A stretch of DNA of 64,000 nucleotides, taken from contig DATIPQ010000138.1 of assembly GCA_035471785.1 (NCBI GenBank), forward strand, positions 1 through 64,000. Direction: 5' to 3'. This DNA is from Acidobacteriota bacterium. GTDB lineage: Bacteria; Acidobacteriota; UBA6911; RPQK01; DATIPO01. A program made the translations under genes and the position numbers. Below the pieces are notes generated by a model, which had not been told where the DNA came from, made no database searches, and worked only from the letters and a program-made list of their open reading frames with translations. Each line of letters opens with the position of its first letter. Positions within the stretch are counted from its first letter, which is position 1. Positions 28,016 to 36,442 of the stretch are shown here, one piece after another.

Positions 28016-28477
28016 TCAGTCTTGCAGCCATCCTTGCATGATGTCGTGTCCTCCCGAAGCGGAGAGACTGACCCGGTAGGTCGCCGTTGCCACCGCCAGC
28101 AGTTCATCGTCCTGGTTGCGCAGTTCCATGCGCGTGACCGCTACCGAGCGGCCGGGACGCAGAACCTCTGCGCTGGCCCTGAAGGAACTGCCGCGGGCCG
28201 GCATCAGGTAGTCGGTGCGCAGGTCGATGGTGCCCAGTCCCCGGGGAGGACGCTGGGGCGTAAAGCTCGTCAGCACCGCCGCCGAGCCCACCACGTCGAG
28301 CACGGCAGCGATGACCCCCCCGTGCAGGGCCTGGGTGCGGTAGTTGCCGACCAGTCTCTCCTGAAAGTCGAACTCCAGGCTAGCGCTGCCCTGGCCGGCA
28401 GCGGTAATCCGTAGCCCCAGTATCTCATGGAAGGGTATCTTCTCTTCGTAGATGGTGCGGATCAAATCCAATGCCAT
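28016..28477 (-). CDS. PaaI-family hotdog thioesterase
   Basis: Single hotdog domain with the PaaI/YbgC-like signature ALHGGVIAAVLDVVGSAAVL, preceded by FHEILGLRITAAGQG. Predicted acyl-CoA thioesterase. 153 residues, normal. First gene of a two-gene operon with the hydrolase. Confidence 0.87.
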   Translation of the reverse strand: MALDLIRTIYEEKIPFHEILGLRITAAGQGSASLEFDFQERLVGNYRTQALHGGVIAAVLDVVGSAAVLTSFTPQRPPRGLGTIDLRTDYLMPARGSSFRASAEVLRPGRSVAVTRMELRNQDDELLAVATATYRVSLSASGGHDIMQGWLQD

Positions 28478-28628
28478 TAGAACGTCCTCCGTCCACGCTG
28501 CGGGGCCGGCTCAACAAGGAGGCCGCGGGAAGGGGCAATTGTAGCAGACGCCCCCTCGGGCATCGCCTTCTTGAAGGCCCTCGACCTTGCCATCCCTCCA
28601 GCAGCGCCGCCTGGGTTAGAGTAGATAG

Positions 28629-29336
28629 ATGCAAGCCTGGAAGCTGCAAATGCGACTGCGGGGAAAAGGCATCCTGGTTTCCACCGGCCTGGAAATACCC
28701 GTCTCCACCACCTGCTTGAGTTCGGCAGAGGCGGTTTGCCGGACCGACTATCGGCCCCGTGTGGGCGATGCCATCCAGCTTTGCCTGGATTGGCCGATGA
28801 TCGGGGGCGGGACCGACCTGCTGGAAGGCTTCGGTTCGGTTTCAGCCATGGAAATCCGCTCCGGCCGGGCCTTCGAGGTCCACGTCAACTTCCTCGACTG
28901 TCCCCACCTGCTCAAGAACATCTCCTCTGAGGTCGCCACCCCCGAGGCCCACATGCTGGAGACGCCTGAGATCCTCAAGTCGTTGCCGGTGGAGCCTGAA
29001 GCCTTTCACTATTACCGCCGTCTGGGAAGAGTCCAGGACTTCGTGCTGGAGCACTACACCGAGCCCATTCCTCTCAAGCGGGCCGCCCAGGTAGCCGGGA
29101 TGGAAGAAACCTATTTTTCCGACTTCTTCAGCCGCAAAGTGGGGGTTCCCTTCACCCGCTGGCTGAGCGAAGTGCGAATCGGCCGGGCCATCGAACTCAT
29201 TCAGGGCGGCAACCACTCCATCACCTTTGTGGCCCACGAGGTGGGTTTCTCCAACCTGCGTACCTTCGAGCGCGCCTTCCGCAAACGGACCGGTATGACA
29301 CCCGCGCACTATCGCCGCCTGGTGCGTCCCAGCTAG
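28629..29336 (+). CDS. AraC-type transcription regulator with PilZ-like N-terminus
   Basis: The C-terminal ~105 residues are a double helix-turn-helix AraC domain (LKRAAQVAGMEETYFSDFFS, then VAHEVGFSNLRTFERAFRKR and GMTPAHYRR). The first ~105 residues are not an arabinose cupin. Their order of strands (GILVSTGLEIPVSTTC, PRVGDAIQLCLDWP, GSVSAMEIRSGRAFEVHVNF) resembles a PilZ domain, but the N-terminal RxxxR is not clear, so this is tentative. TAGAGT lies 6 bases before the ATG, giving a probable leaderless mRNA. It precedes the polysaccharide/PrsK cluster and could regulate it. Confidence 0.75.
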   Translation: MQAWKLQMRLRGKGILVSTGLEIPVSTTCLSSAEAVCRTDYRPRVGDAIQLCLDWPMIGGGTDLLEGFGSVSAMEIRSGRAFEVHVNFLDCPHLLKNISSEVATPEAHMLETPEILKSLPVEPEAFHYYRRLGRVQDFVLEHYTEPIPLKRAAQVAGMEETYFSDFFSRKVGVPFTRWLSEVRIGRAIELIQGGNHSITFVAHEVGFSNLRTFERAFRKRTGMTPAHYRRLVRPS

Positions 29337-29424
29337 CGGGCTCCCGCAAGGCCGTGTGGAGAGACTTGGACGCCCCAGCCGTTTCTTATGGCATTATTCA
29401 GATGTGACACGGAGTCGCTGGGAT

Positions 29425-29440
29425 TGGTACATTCTTTACC
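29425..29440 (+). promoter_or_regulatory. Possible sigma54 (-24/-12) promoter upstream of rfbA
   Basis: TGGTAC-N5-TTACC approximates the TGGCAC-N5-TTGCA consensus and lies about 100 bases before rfbA. It is interesting because PrsR, in the same cluster, is a sigma54 activator. The -12 element is imperfect. Confidence 0.25.
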
Positions 29441-29533
29441 ATCCGGGCTTGCCGCAAAGCCTCTTTCCTCCTGTCCGCAAGGAGGAGTGTAAGTGACACA
29501 CGCGGAGCGTATTCTCAGGCGGAGCGGGGCCCA

Positions 29534-30469
29534 ATGCCCAGCTGGACCGCAAACCTTATGGAACAACAACCCGCCACGCGCAAGGGAATAGTCTTGGCGG
29601 GCGGCCGGGGGACGCGTCTTTATCCCGTCACCCGGGCCGTCACCAAGTCGCTGTTGCCCGTCTTCGACAAGCCGATGATCTACTATCCGGTCTCGGTCTT
29701 GATGTTGGCCGGAATCCGCGAAATCCTCATCATCACCACTCCCGAAGATCAGGAGAGCTTCCGCGAGCTGCTGGGCGACGGTACCCAGTGGGGGGTGAGC
29801 CTTTCGTACCAGGTGCAGCCCCGTCCCGAAGGCCTGGCCCAGGCCTTCATCATCGGGCGTGACTTTCTGCAGGGAGAGCGGGCCTGCCTCATCCTGGGGG
29901 ACAACCTCTTCTACGGTCACGGATTGCCCGAGATCCTTCAGCGGGCGGCCGGCGTGGAAAAAGGGGCCGTAATCTTCGGTTACCGGGTGCAGGACCCGCA
30001 ACGCTACGGAGTCGTGGAATTCGATGCCCGGCGACGCGTCCTCAGCATCGAGGAGAAGCCCTCCCGACCCAAGTCTAGCTATGCCGTTCCCGGACTCTAC
30101 TTCTTCGACGGTGACGTGGCCGATGTAGCCGCCGGACTGGAGCCCTCTTCGCGAGGCGAACTCGAAATCACCGACGTGATCAAGCACTACCTGCGGCGAA
30201 ACCAGTTGGAAGTGGAGCTTTTGGGGCGCGGCTACGCCTGGCTGGATACCGGGACCCATGAATCGCTGTTGGAGGCCGGCACCTTTATCGAGGCCCTGGA
30301 GAAGCGTCAAGGACTCAAAGTGGCCTGCCTGGAGGAGATCGCTTTCCGTCTCGGATATATCGATGCCTCTCAACTGGAGTCCTGCATCATCAACCTGAAA
30401 GGCACCGGATACGCCGCATACCTGAGGAGCCTCCTCCAGGAGGTGCGCCACTCCACACTCCGCGGATGA
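29534..30469 (+). CDS. rfbA: Glucose-1-phosphate thymidylyltransferase-type nucleotidyltransferase
   Basis: Sugar-phosphate nucleotidyltransferase of the RmlA group: [17 protein letters not shown] and [15 protein letters not shown] at the N-terminus, [12 protein letters not shown] metal site, [37 protein letters not shown] and [13 protein letters not shown]. It makes dTDP-glucose for surface-sugar synthesis. A ggagcgggg ribosome site supports ATG 29534; ATG 29558 would give a more usual N-terminus. First gene of the PrsK/PrsR cluster, nearly abutting gmhA. Confidence 0.92.
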   Translation: MPSWTANLMEQQPATRKGIVLAGGRGTRLYPVTRAVTKSLLPVFDKPMIYYPVSVLMLAGIREILIITTPEDQESFRELLGDGTQWGVSLSYQVQPRPEGLAQAFIIGRDFLQGERACLILGDNLFYGHGLPEILQRAAGVEKGAVIFGYRVQDPQRYGVVEFDARRRVLSIEEKPSRPKSSYAVPGLYFFDGDVADVAAGLEPSSRGELEITDVIKHYLRRNQLEVELLGRGYAWLDTGTHESLLEAGTFIEALEKRQGLKVACLEEIAFRLGYIDASQLESCIINLKGTGYAAYLRSLLQEVRHSTLRG

Positions 30470-30483
30470 GCGGGGAGCGAAGT

Positions 30484-31077
30484 ATGAAGATCGACCTGTG
30501 GAACACTGTCTTGGATGCTCATCGAGCCCTGCTCGATCAGGTCCGGGAGTCGCTTTTTCCCCACTGCGAACTGCTGGTTGGCGTCCTCGTCGATACAATG
30601 AAGAGCGGCCGCAAGTTGCTGGTGATGGGCAACGGGGGCAGCGCGGCGGATGCCCAGCACATTGCCACCGAGTTCGTCGTCCGCCTGCAAGGCGACAGAG
30701 GTCCGCTGCCCGCCATCGCCTTGACAACCGATACCTCGACCTTGACGGCGGCAGGGAATGACTACGGCTTCGAGGAGATCTTCGCCAGGCAGGTCCAGGC
30801 CCTGGCCCGGGAAGGAGACGTGGTGATCGGGATCTCCACTTCCGGAAACAGCGAGAACGTTCTGAGAGGCCTAAAGGCGGCGCGCGCGCTGGGGGCCGTG
30901 ACGGCTGCTCTGACCGGAGGCGATGGGGGCAAGTTGAGAGACTTGGCCGATCATGTCATCGTTGTACCCTCCCGCTCAACCGCCAGGATTCAAGAAATGC
31001 ACATCCTGATCGGGCATCTCTTGGTGGGGGCCGTTGAGCAGGATCTGGGGATGGTTGCCGAGAACCATGACCATTGA
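30484..31077 (+). CDS. gmhA: SIS-domain phosphosugar isomerase, GmhA-like
   Basis: Matches sedoheptulose-7-phosphate isomerase: LLVMGNGGSAADAQHIATEF, the LTTDTSTLTAAGNDYGFE segment, the SIS phosphate loop VVIGISTSGNSENVL, and the QEMHILIGHLL helix with its catalytic Glu and His. It would supply heptose for LPS or glycan. ATG 30484 has a ggggag ribosome site; ATG 30466 overlapping the rfbA stop is also possible. The 3' end overlaps prsK by 11 bases. DiaA is a paralogue, but the context favours GmhA. Confidence 0.87.
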   Translation: MKIDLWNTVLDAHRALLDQVRESLFPHCELLVGVLVDTMKSGRKLLVMGNGGSAADAQHIATEFVVRLQGDRGPLPAIALTTDTSTLTAAGNDYGFEEIFARQVQALAREGDVVIGISTSGNSENVLRGLKAARALGAVTAALTGGDGGKLRDLADHVIVVPSRSTARIQEMHILIGHLLVGAVEQDLGMVAENHDH

Positions 31078-33169
31078 ATTGAGCGCCGCTTTGGCGGCAT
31101 CCATTTTATCGGCTCTGCTGGGCGCAGCCGCACTGTGGCTTCGGCGAGGCTCACACCTGCACCAGCTCTTCGCGCTGGGGATGTTGACCTTCGCCGTGGA
31201 GCGGACCGTCCTCTTCCTGAGCATGCGCTCGTCGGACGGGACCGGGATTACCCCGCTCATGCAGGTGGGTCTGGCGGCTCTGGCCCTGTCGCCGCCCCTT
31301 TGGCTGGCTTTCACGCTGACCTTCGGACAGCCGGAAGGAAGGCACCGACTGGGACGCGGATGGTTGGCCACGCTGGTCATCTCCGCTGCCGCGGCGCTGG
31401 CTTTGCTCTTTCAGCCGGGATTCTTCGCTGCCGTCCCCATCTTTGAGCCCCCCCACAACTGGATCATTCCCATCGGCTTCGCCGGAGAGGTCTACCACCT
31501 CATCTTGCTGGTGACTTCCACTCTGGTCATCGCCGCCTTGGAACGGACCCTGGTCTCCACCACGGGTCACGCCCGTTGGCGGCTCAAGTTCCTGGTGCTG
31601 GGATTGGTGGGCATCTTCGCCTGCCGGATTTTTACCGCCTCCAACGCGCTCTTTTACGCCCAGATCGACACCCAAATCGAGGTGGTCAACAGCCTTGTGA
31701 TGATGCTGGCTGCCGTCCTCATTCTGGTAGGCATGCGGCGCAGCGGGGCCCTGGAACTTGATCTCTACGTCTCCCACGCCATGCTTCATCGCTCCATCGC
31801 CATACTGGCGGTGGGAATCTACCTCATGGCGGTGGCCCTGGCCGTTCACCTGGCCAGCTTCTTCGACAAGGTTCCTCATCTCGACACCATCCTCATCCTC
31901 GTCACCCTGCTGGCGCTCCTGGCGGCTCTCCTTTCCGACCGCTTGCGCCTCAGCCTGCGCCGCTTCGTCAGCCGCCATTTCAAGCGTCCGCTCTACGATT
32001 ACCGTGAGGTATGGCGGAACTTCACCCTGCGCACCGCCGCACTGGTCGACCGCCGAGAACTCAGCCGCACCGCGGTCAAGATGCTCTCCGAGACGCTGGA
32101 AGCCCACGCCGTGACCATCTGGGTGGTTTCCTCGGGCGCCGCCCGCGTCAGCATGGACGCATCCACCGCCTTGACCCAGTCGGCGGGACAAGATTGCACC
32201 TCTCAGCGGGAGCCCTTCGAGAAATTGTTGACGGGCGTGGCGGCCGAAGAAGAGGGCTTGGATCTGATGGAGAGCTCCGCGCCATGGTGCAAGGAGCTTC
32301 GCCAAACTCACGGCGACTTCCTCAAAGAGGCCATGATCCGCTATTGCTTCCCGCTGCGGGCCCAGGGTGATTTTTTGGGGATCCTGACCGTTGAGGGGCG
32401 GGTGAGTGATCGTCCGCTGACGATTGAGGACCACGATTTGCTTCAGGTCATCTGCGACCAGGCCGCCGCTCAAATGCTCAATATGGAGCTCTCCGACCGT
32501 CTGCGCCGGGCCAAGGAGATGGAAGTCTTCCAGAACATGTCGGCCTTCTTCATCCACGATCTGAAGAATCTGGTCTCGCGCCTCTCCCTGACGGCTGACA
32601 ACCTCCCCAGGTATTTCGACAATCCCGAGTTCCGCCAGGACGCCATCCGCGTCATGCAGCGCAGTGTCGACAAGATAAAGAACTTCTGCAGCCGCCTTTC
32701 CACCCTGCAGAAATGGGGCGCGGCCCGCGAGAAGGTCGATCTTAACGCCCTGCTGTCCGGTATCGCCGGCGAGTTGGAAGGATCCCTTCAAGTTAAGCTT
32801 GAGACCGATTTTTCCCCCTTGCCTCCAGTGATTCTGGATGTTGAGCAGATGCATTCGGTCGCCAGCAATCTGCTCATCAATGCCGCTCAGGCTTCGGCTC
32901 GAGGGAGCCAGGTGGTCCTGACCAGCCGGCTGCTCAACGGGGTTGTCGAGTTCGCCGTCAGCGATCAAGGATGCGGGATGTCGAGGGAATTCATCGAGAG
33001 TCGCTTGTTTAGGCCCTTTCAAACCACTAAGAAAGACGGCATGGGCATCGGTCTTTATCAAAGCAAGTTGATCGTCGAGGCCCACAAGGGCCATATGGAA
33101 GTGGAAAGCCGGGAAGGGAGGGGAACCACCATACGGGTGCAGCTCCCCGCGGCCGAGGAGAGAGAATGA
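31067..33169 (+). CDS. prsK: PrsK-type sensor histidine kinase (PEP-CTERM/exosortase system)
   Basis: N-terminal membrane domain of about eight helices (to residue ~285), the hallmark linker SLRRFVSRHFKRPLYDYREV, a GAF-like domain (about 310-460), then FFIHDLKNLVSRLSLTADN with the phospho-accepting His ~497, and a HATPase domain (NLLINAAQAS, VSDQGCGM, GMGIGLYQSK). This architecture defines PrsK, the kinase paired with PrsR in strains with exosortase/PEP-CTERM and extracellular polysaccharide. ATG 31067 is used; it overlaps gmhA by 11 bases and wbpA by 4. No exosortase or PEP-CTERM cargo is present in the window. Confidence 0.88.
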   Translation: MTIELSAALAASILSALLGAAALWLRRGSHLHQLFALGMLTFAVERTVLFLSMRSSDGTGITPLMQVGLAALALSPPLWLAFTLTFGQPEGRHRLGRGWLATLVISAAAALALLFQPGFFAAVPIFEPPHNWIIPIGFAGEVYHLILLVTSTLVIAALERTLVSTTGHARWRLKFLVLGLVGIFACRIFTASNALFYAQIDTQIEVVNSLVMMLAAVLILVGMRRSGALELDLYVSHAMLHRSIAILAVGIYLMAVALAVHLASFFDKVPHLDTILILVTLLALLAALLSDRLRLSLRRFVSRHFKRPLYDYREVWRNFTLRTAALVDRRELSRTAVKMLSETLEAHAVTIWVVSSGAARVSMDASTALTQSAGQDCTSQREPFEKLLTGVAAEEEGLDLMESSAPWCKELRQTHGDFLKEAMIRYCFPLRAQGDFLGILTVEGRVSDRPLTIEDHDLLQVICDQAAAQMLNMELSDRLRRAKEMEVFQNMSAFFIHDLKNLVSRLSLTADNLPRYFDNPEFRQDAIRVMQRSVDKIKNFCSRLSTLQKWGAAREKVDLNALLSGIAGELEGSLQVKLETDFSPLPPVILDVEQMHSVASNLLINAAQASARGSQVVLTSRLLNGVVEFAVSDQGCGMSREFIESRLFRPFQTTKKDGMGIGLYQSKLIVEAHKGHMEVESREGRGTTIRVQLPAAEERE

Positions 33170-34536
33170 GTCAATCTCCCCTACTCGAACGGTTCTTGAA
33201 GAAAGTCGAAGACCGCAGCGCCCGCCTGGGCGTGGTCGGGCTCGGCTACGTCGGCCTTCCGCTGGCCGTGGTGGCCGCTGAGAAAGGATTCCCCTGTCTG
33301 GGACTGGATGTCAGTCCGGAAGTGGTAGACGGAATCAAGGCAGGGCGAAGTCATGTTCAGGACCTGCCCCAGGAACGCCTTCGCCCCTTGGTGGAAGAGG
33401 GTAGCCTCCAGGCCACCCTCGACTTTTCCCGCCTGGGCCAGTGCGATGCGGTTTCCATCTGTGTTCCCACGCCCCTCAACAAGATCAAGGATCCCGACCT
33501 CAGCTATGTGGTCGAGGCGGGACGCCAGATCAGCCGCCACCTAAAGCCGGGCCATTTGATCGTGCTGGAAAGCACCACCTTCCCGGGCACGACCCGCGAA
33601 GTGTTGCTGGAGGTGCTGGAGACGTCGGGAAAGAAGGCCGGTGAGGATTTCTTCCTCTGCTACAGTCCTGAACGGGTCGATCCCGGCAACCGCATCTGGA
33701 ATGCCGGCAACACCCCCAAGGTGATGGGCGGCCTTTCAGACGACTGTCTGCAGGCCGGGCTCTCCCTCTACCAGGAGATTTTCGATGAGATGGTCCCCGT
33801 ATCGAGTCCCGAGGCGGCCGAGTTGACCAAGGTCTATGAGAACACCTACCGCATGATCAACATCGCCTTGGCCAACGAGCTGGCCCAGGTCTGCGACCGG
33901 CTTCAGGTGGACGTGTGGGAGGTGATTGAGGCCGCGGCCACCAAGCCCTTCGGCTTTATGAAGTTCACCCCCGGACCCGGGCTGGGAGGCCACTGCGTTC
34001 CGGTCGACCCCCACTATTTGAGCTGGAAGATGCGGGCCCTTTCCTTTAAGACGCGCATGATCGAGTTGGCCAGCGAGATCAACTCCGAAATGACGGCCTT
34101 CGTGGTCCGTAAGGTGGCCGACGCCCTCAATCTGGAATCGAAACCGGTACGGGGCAGCAAGATACTGGTGGTGGGTGCGGCCTACAAGCCGGATGTCGAC
34201 GACCTGCGGGAGAGTCCGGCGCTGGAGATCCTGCGCCGCTTGCAGGAGATGGGAGCGCAGATCGCCTACCATGATCCCCACATCCCTGAAATCGAAACCG
34301 CTGCCTTCGGTTGGCCGCAGCCGTGCACGCTGCGCAGCCGGGAAATCAGCCAAACGGCTCTGGAGTCTTACGATGCCGCCGTCATCGTTACCCATCATTC
34401 CGCCATCGACTACCAGTTGCTGCTCGATCACAGCGGGCTGGTGGTCGACACTCGGGGCGTTACGCGGCGGATGAGCGGACGCGCCAGGGTGGTGACGCTG
34501 GGCGGACGGGAAAGCAGAAAAGAGGGCCAGCGGTAG
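33166..34536 (+). CDS. wbpA: Nucleotide-sugar dehydrogenase, WbpA-like (UDP-GlcNAc 6-dehydrogenase)
   Basis: NAD-dependent two-step oxidation of a UDP-sugar to the uronic acid. Rossmann motif VVGLGYVGLPLAVVAAEKG; VESTTFPG-type motif LIVLESTTFPGTT; SPERVDPGN; the segment WEVIEAAATKPFGFMKFTPG and the catalytic Cys in GPGLGGHCVPVDPHYL favour the WbpA/TviB branch. The C-terminal UDP-binding domain starts near SKILVVGAAYKPDVDDLRES. Start overlaps prsK by 4 bases; the substrate assignment is from motif similarity. Confidence 0.9.
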   Translation: MSQSPLLERFLKKVEDRSARLGVVGLGYVGLPLAVVAAEKGFPCLGLDVSPEVVDGIKAGRSHVQDLPQERLRPLVEEGSLQATLDFSRLGQCDAVSICVPTPLNKIKDPDLSYVVEAGRQISRHLKPGHLIVLESTTFPGTTREVLLEVLETSGKKAGEDFFLCYSPERVDPGNRIWNAGNTPKVMGGLSDDCLQAGLSLYQEIFDEMVPVSSPEAAELTKVYENTYRMINIALANELAQVCDRLQVDVWEVIEAAATKPFGFMKFTPGPGLGGHCVPVDPHYLSWKMRALSFKTRMIELASEINSEMTAFVVRKVADALNLESKPVRGSKILVVGAAYKPDVDDLRESPALEILRRLQEMGAQIAYHDPHIPEIETAAFGWPQPCTLRSREISQTALESYDAAVIVTHHSAIDYQLLLDHSGLVVDTRGVTRRMSGRARVVTLGGRESRKEGQR

Positions 34537-34563
34537 CCAGCCCGTCCCACATTAGCGAAGCAC

Positions 34564-35922
34564 ATGAGCGAACAGACGAAATTGCTGATCGTCGACGACG
34601 ACGAAGATCTCAGCAGCCAGTTGAAATGGGGACTGATCGACGACTACCAGATACTGTTGGCCGACAGTCGCCCCAGGGCCTTGGAGATCGCCCGCAAGGA
34701 ACAGCCCGAGGCGGTGACGCTCGACCTGGGTTTGCCCCCCGAAGCCAATAACGTCAGCGAGGGGATGAATGCCCTGGGTCAATTGCTTGAAGCCGTCCAG
34801 GGGGTCAAGGTGGTGGTAATCACCGGCCAGGACGAGAAAAAGCACGCCCTGGCAGCTATCCAACAAGGGGCCTACGATTTCCTGGCCAAACCGGTGGAAA
34901 TCGAGGAGCTCAAGGTCATTCTCAAGCGGGCCGTTTATCTGCGCCGCCTCGAGGTCGAACATCGCAAGCTGCGCAAACACTTCCGCGAGGACAGCTTTCA
35001 AGGCATGTTGGGGAGTTCGCCCCAGATGCAGCAGGTCTTTACAGCCATACGCAAGGTAGCCGCCAGCACTGCTCCGGTTCTCATCGTGGGCGAAAGCGGC
35101 ACCGGCAAGGAATTGGCAGCCCGCGCCATCCACAATCTGAGCGGACGCAGCAACGGTGCCTTCGTCCCCATCAACTGCGGCGCCATCCCTGAGAATCTGC
35201 TGGAAAGCGAGCTCTTCGGTCATGAGAAGGGAGCCTTCACCGGCGCTCATGCCCAGAAAAAGGGACAGATCGAAACTGCCCGAGGCGGATCGCTCTTTCT
35301 CGACGAAGTAGGCGAACTGCCCTCCCACCTGCAAGTCAAGCTGCTGCGCTTTTTGCAGGAAGGCGTCATTCAGCGGGTGGGCGGCCGCAAGGAGATCGCC
35401 GTCGACGTCAGGGTCATTTCCGCCACCAACGCCGACCTCGAGGCCATGATGGGGGAAGGGAGCTTCCGCGACGACCTCTACTACCGGCTGGCCGTCATCG
35501 TGATTCCTCTGCCCAACCTGCAAAAGCGGGAGGGTGAAATCTTGCCTCTCGCCAAGTCCTTTCTCGACCGCTACGCCGACGAGAACGCCAAAAAGATCAA
35601 AGGCTTCTCGGCCAAAGCCGTGGCCGCCATGGAAACCCACGCCTGGCCTGGCAATGTCAGGGAACTCGAGAACCGCGTGCGGCGGGCTGTGATCATGGCC
35701 GACAAGGCGAACATCACTCCCGACGACCTGGGCCTGGAGGGGGGGCATGCCAAGTACGAGGGTCTGAGTTTGAAGGCCGCCCGTGAGGCCCTTGAGAAAG
35801 ACATGGTCGACCGGGCCTTGGCACGCAACCAGGGCAACGTCAGCCGGGCGGCAGCGGATCTGGAGATCAGCCGGCCCACTCTCTACGAATTGATGGACAA
35901 GCTCAACGTCGAGCGTCCCTGA
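34564..35922 (+). CDS. prsR: PrsR-type sigma54-dependent response regulator
   Basis: Receiver domain with acidic pocket DDDED and phospho-acceptor Asp54 (TLDLGLPP), Lys110 (AKPVE), then an AAA+ sigma54-interaction domain with Walker A GESGTGKE at 177-184, the GAFTGA loop at 224-229 and FLDEVGELP, and a C-terminal Fis-type helix-turn-helix (GNVSRAAADLEISRPTLYEL). It is the expected partner of PrsK two genes upstream and should activate sigma54 promoters. 452 residues, normal for PrsR. Confidence 0.92.
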   Translation: MSEQTKLLIVDDDEDLSSQLKWGLIDDYQILLADSRPRALEIARKEQPEAVTLDLGLPPEANNVSEGMNALGQLLEAVQGVKVVVITGQDEKKHALAAIQQGAYDFLAKPVEIEELKVILKRAVYLRRLEVEHRKLRKHFREDSFQGMLGSSPQMQQVFTAIRKVAASTAPVLIVGESGTGKELAARAIHNLSGRSNGAFVPINCGAIPENLLESELFGHEKGAFTGAHAQKKGQIETARGGSLFLDEVGELPSHLQVKLLRFLQEGVIQRVGGRKEIAVDVRVISATNADLEAMMGEGSFRDDLYYRLAVIVIPLPNLQKREGEILPLAKSFLDRYADENAKKIKGFSAKAVAAMETHAWPGNVRELENRVRRAVIMADKANITPDDLGLEGGHAKYEGLSLKAAREALEKDMVDRALARNQGNVSRAAADLEISRPTLYELMDKLNVERP

Positions 35923-35936
35923 TCCGCCAGGGACGC
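35913..35936 (+). terminator. Strong hairpin overlapping the prsR stop codon
   Basis: Nine-bp perfect stem GCGTCCCTG (35913-35921) / CAGGGACGC (35928-35936) with a 6-base loop that includes part of the TGA. There is no T-run after it, so it may be a Rho-linked 3' end or an mRNA-stabilising hairpin. The GTCCCTG/CAGGGAC arms are also found inside the nearby repeat family. Confidence 0.4.
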
Positions 35937-35950
35937 AAGGAGCCGCTAAG

Positions 35951-36056
35951 TGCTGCCGGTCATAAATTCTGAGCCAGGACCCTCCGTTTCTAGTCCCTGG
36001 CAGGGACAGATTCGCCAGCCCAGCGACTGTGTCAGCCCCGGCGAGCGCAAACGAGT
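35951..36056. repeat. Repeat element, truncated copy B
   Basis: Begins with the inverted-repeat end TGCTGCCGGTCAT seen in copy A, continues with the GTCCCTG-G-CAGGGAC hairpin (35993-36007) and the TTCGCCAGCCC and TCAGCCCCGGCGAGCGC blocks, then stops at the junction with a truncated aminotransferase gene. About the first third of a full copy. Confidence 0.65.
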
Positions 36057-36308
36057 GCTCCGGTAGTCCTTGCAGGCCTCCAGCACAGGTGATGGAATTG
36101 TGCCGATGGAGCCGTGGTTGAAATGGATGATGCCTTACTTCAACCGGTACTGGCTGCGCCATGCGGCCCAGTCCTGCTGGGTGCCGGCTTGAGGCGGTCC
36201 CGAATGCCGCATCCTCTCCGCCCAAGCCAGGCGCGGAAGCGCAAAGAGTGCCGCCGCAGCGGAAGCTTGTTTAAGGAAACGTCGGCGATTGGTCGATGGG
36301 TTGGGCAT
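36057..36308 (-). pseudogene. Remnant of a Tat-exported class V aminotransferase
   Basis: Starts at ATG 36308 with a twin-arginine signal (NRRRFLKQASAAAALFALP), reads to an in-frame TAA at 36135, and continues in the same frame with HFNHGSIGTIPSPVLEACKD, the N-terminal block of class V PLP aminotransferases (isopenicillin-N-epimerase-like). The rest of the enzyme, including the PLP lysine, is absent: sequence switches to repeat copy B near 36056. So it carries a nonsense mutation plus a truncation. The frame match across the stop makes chance unlikely, but the family call rests on a short segment. Confidence 0.6.
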
Positions 36309-36442
36309 GATGAGGTCGCTCAGCGATTGTGGCAAGAGGAAGGCAGGGGGCAAGGTGCGCGAAACGGTGACGAGCGGCAGTATAGTGGGGATGTATTCTT
36401 GTCGCGCCAAAGTGCCGGGAATTCGATTGATTTGGAGTTGAA

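Noticed and set aside
31151-33094. 647-residue ORF antisense to prsK
   Set aside because: Shadow frame: composition is Gln/Gly/His-rich without domains, and the plus strand encodes a recognised kinase.
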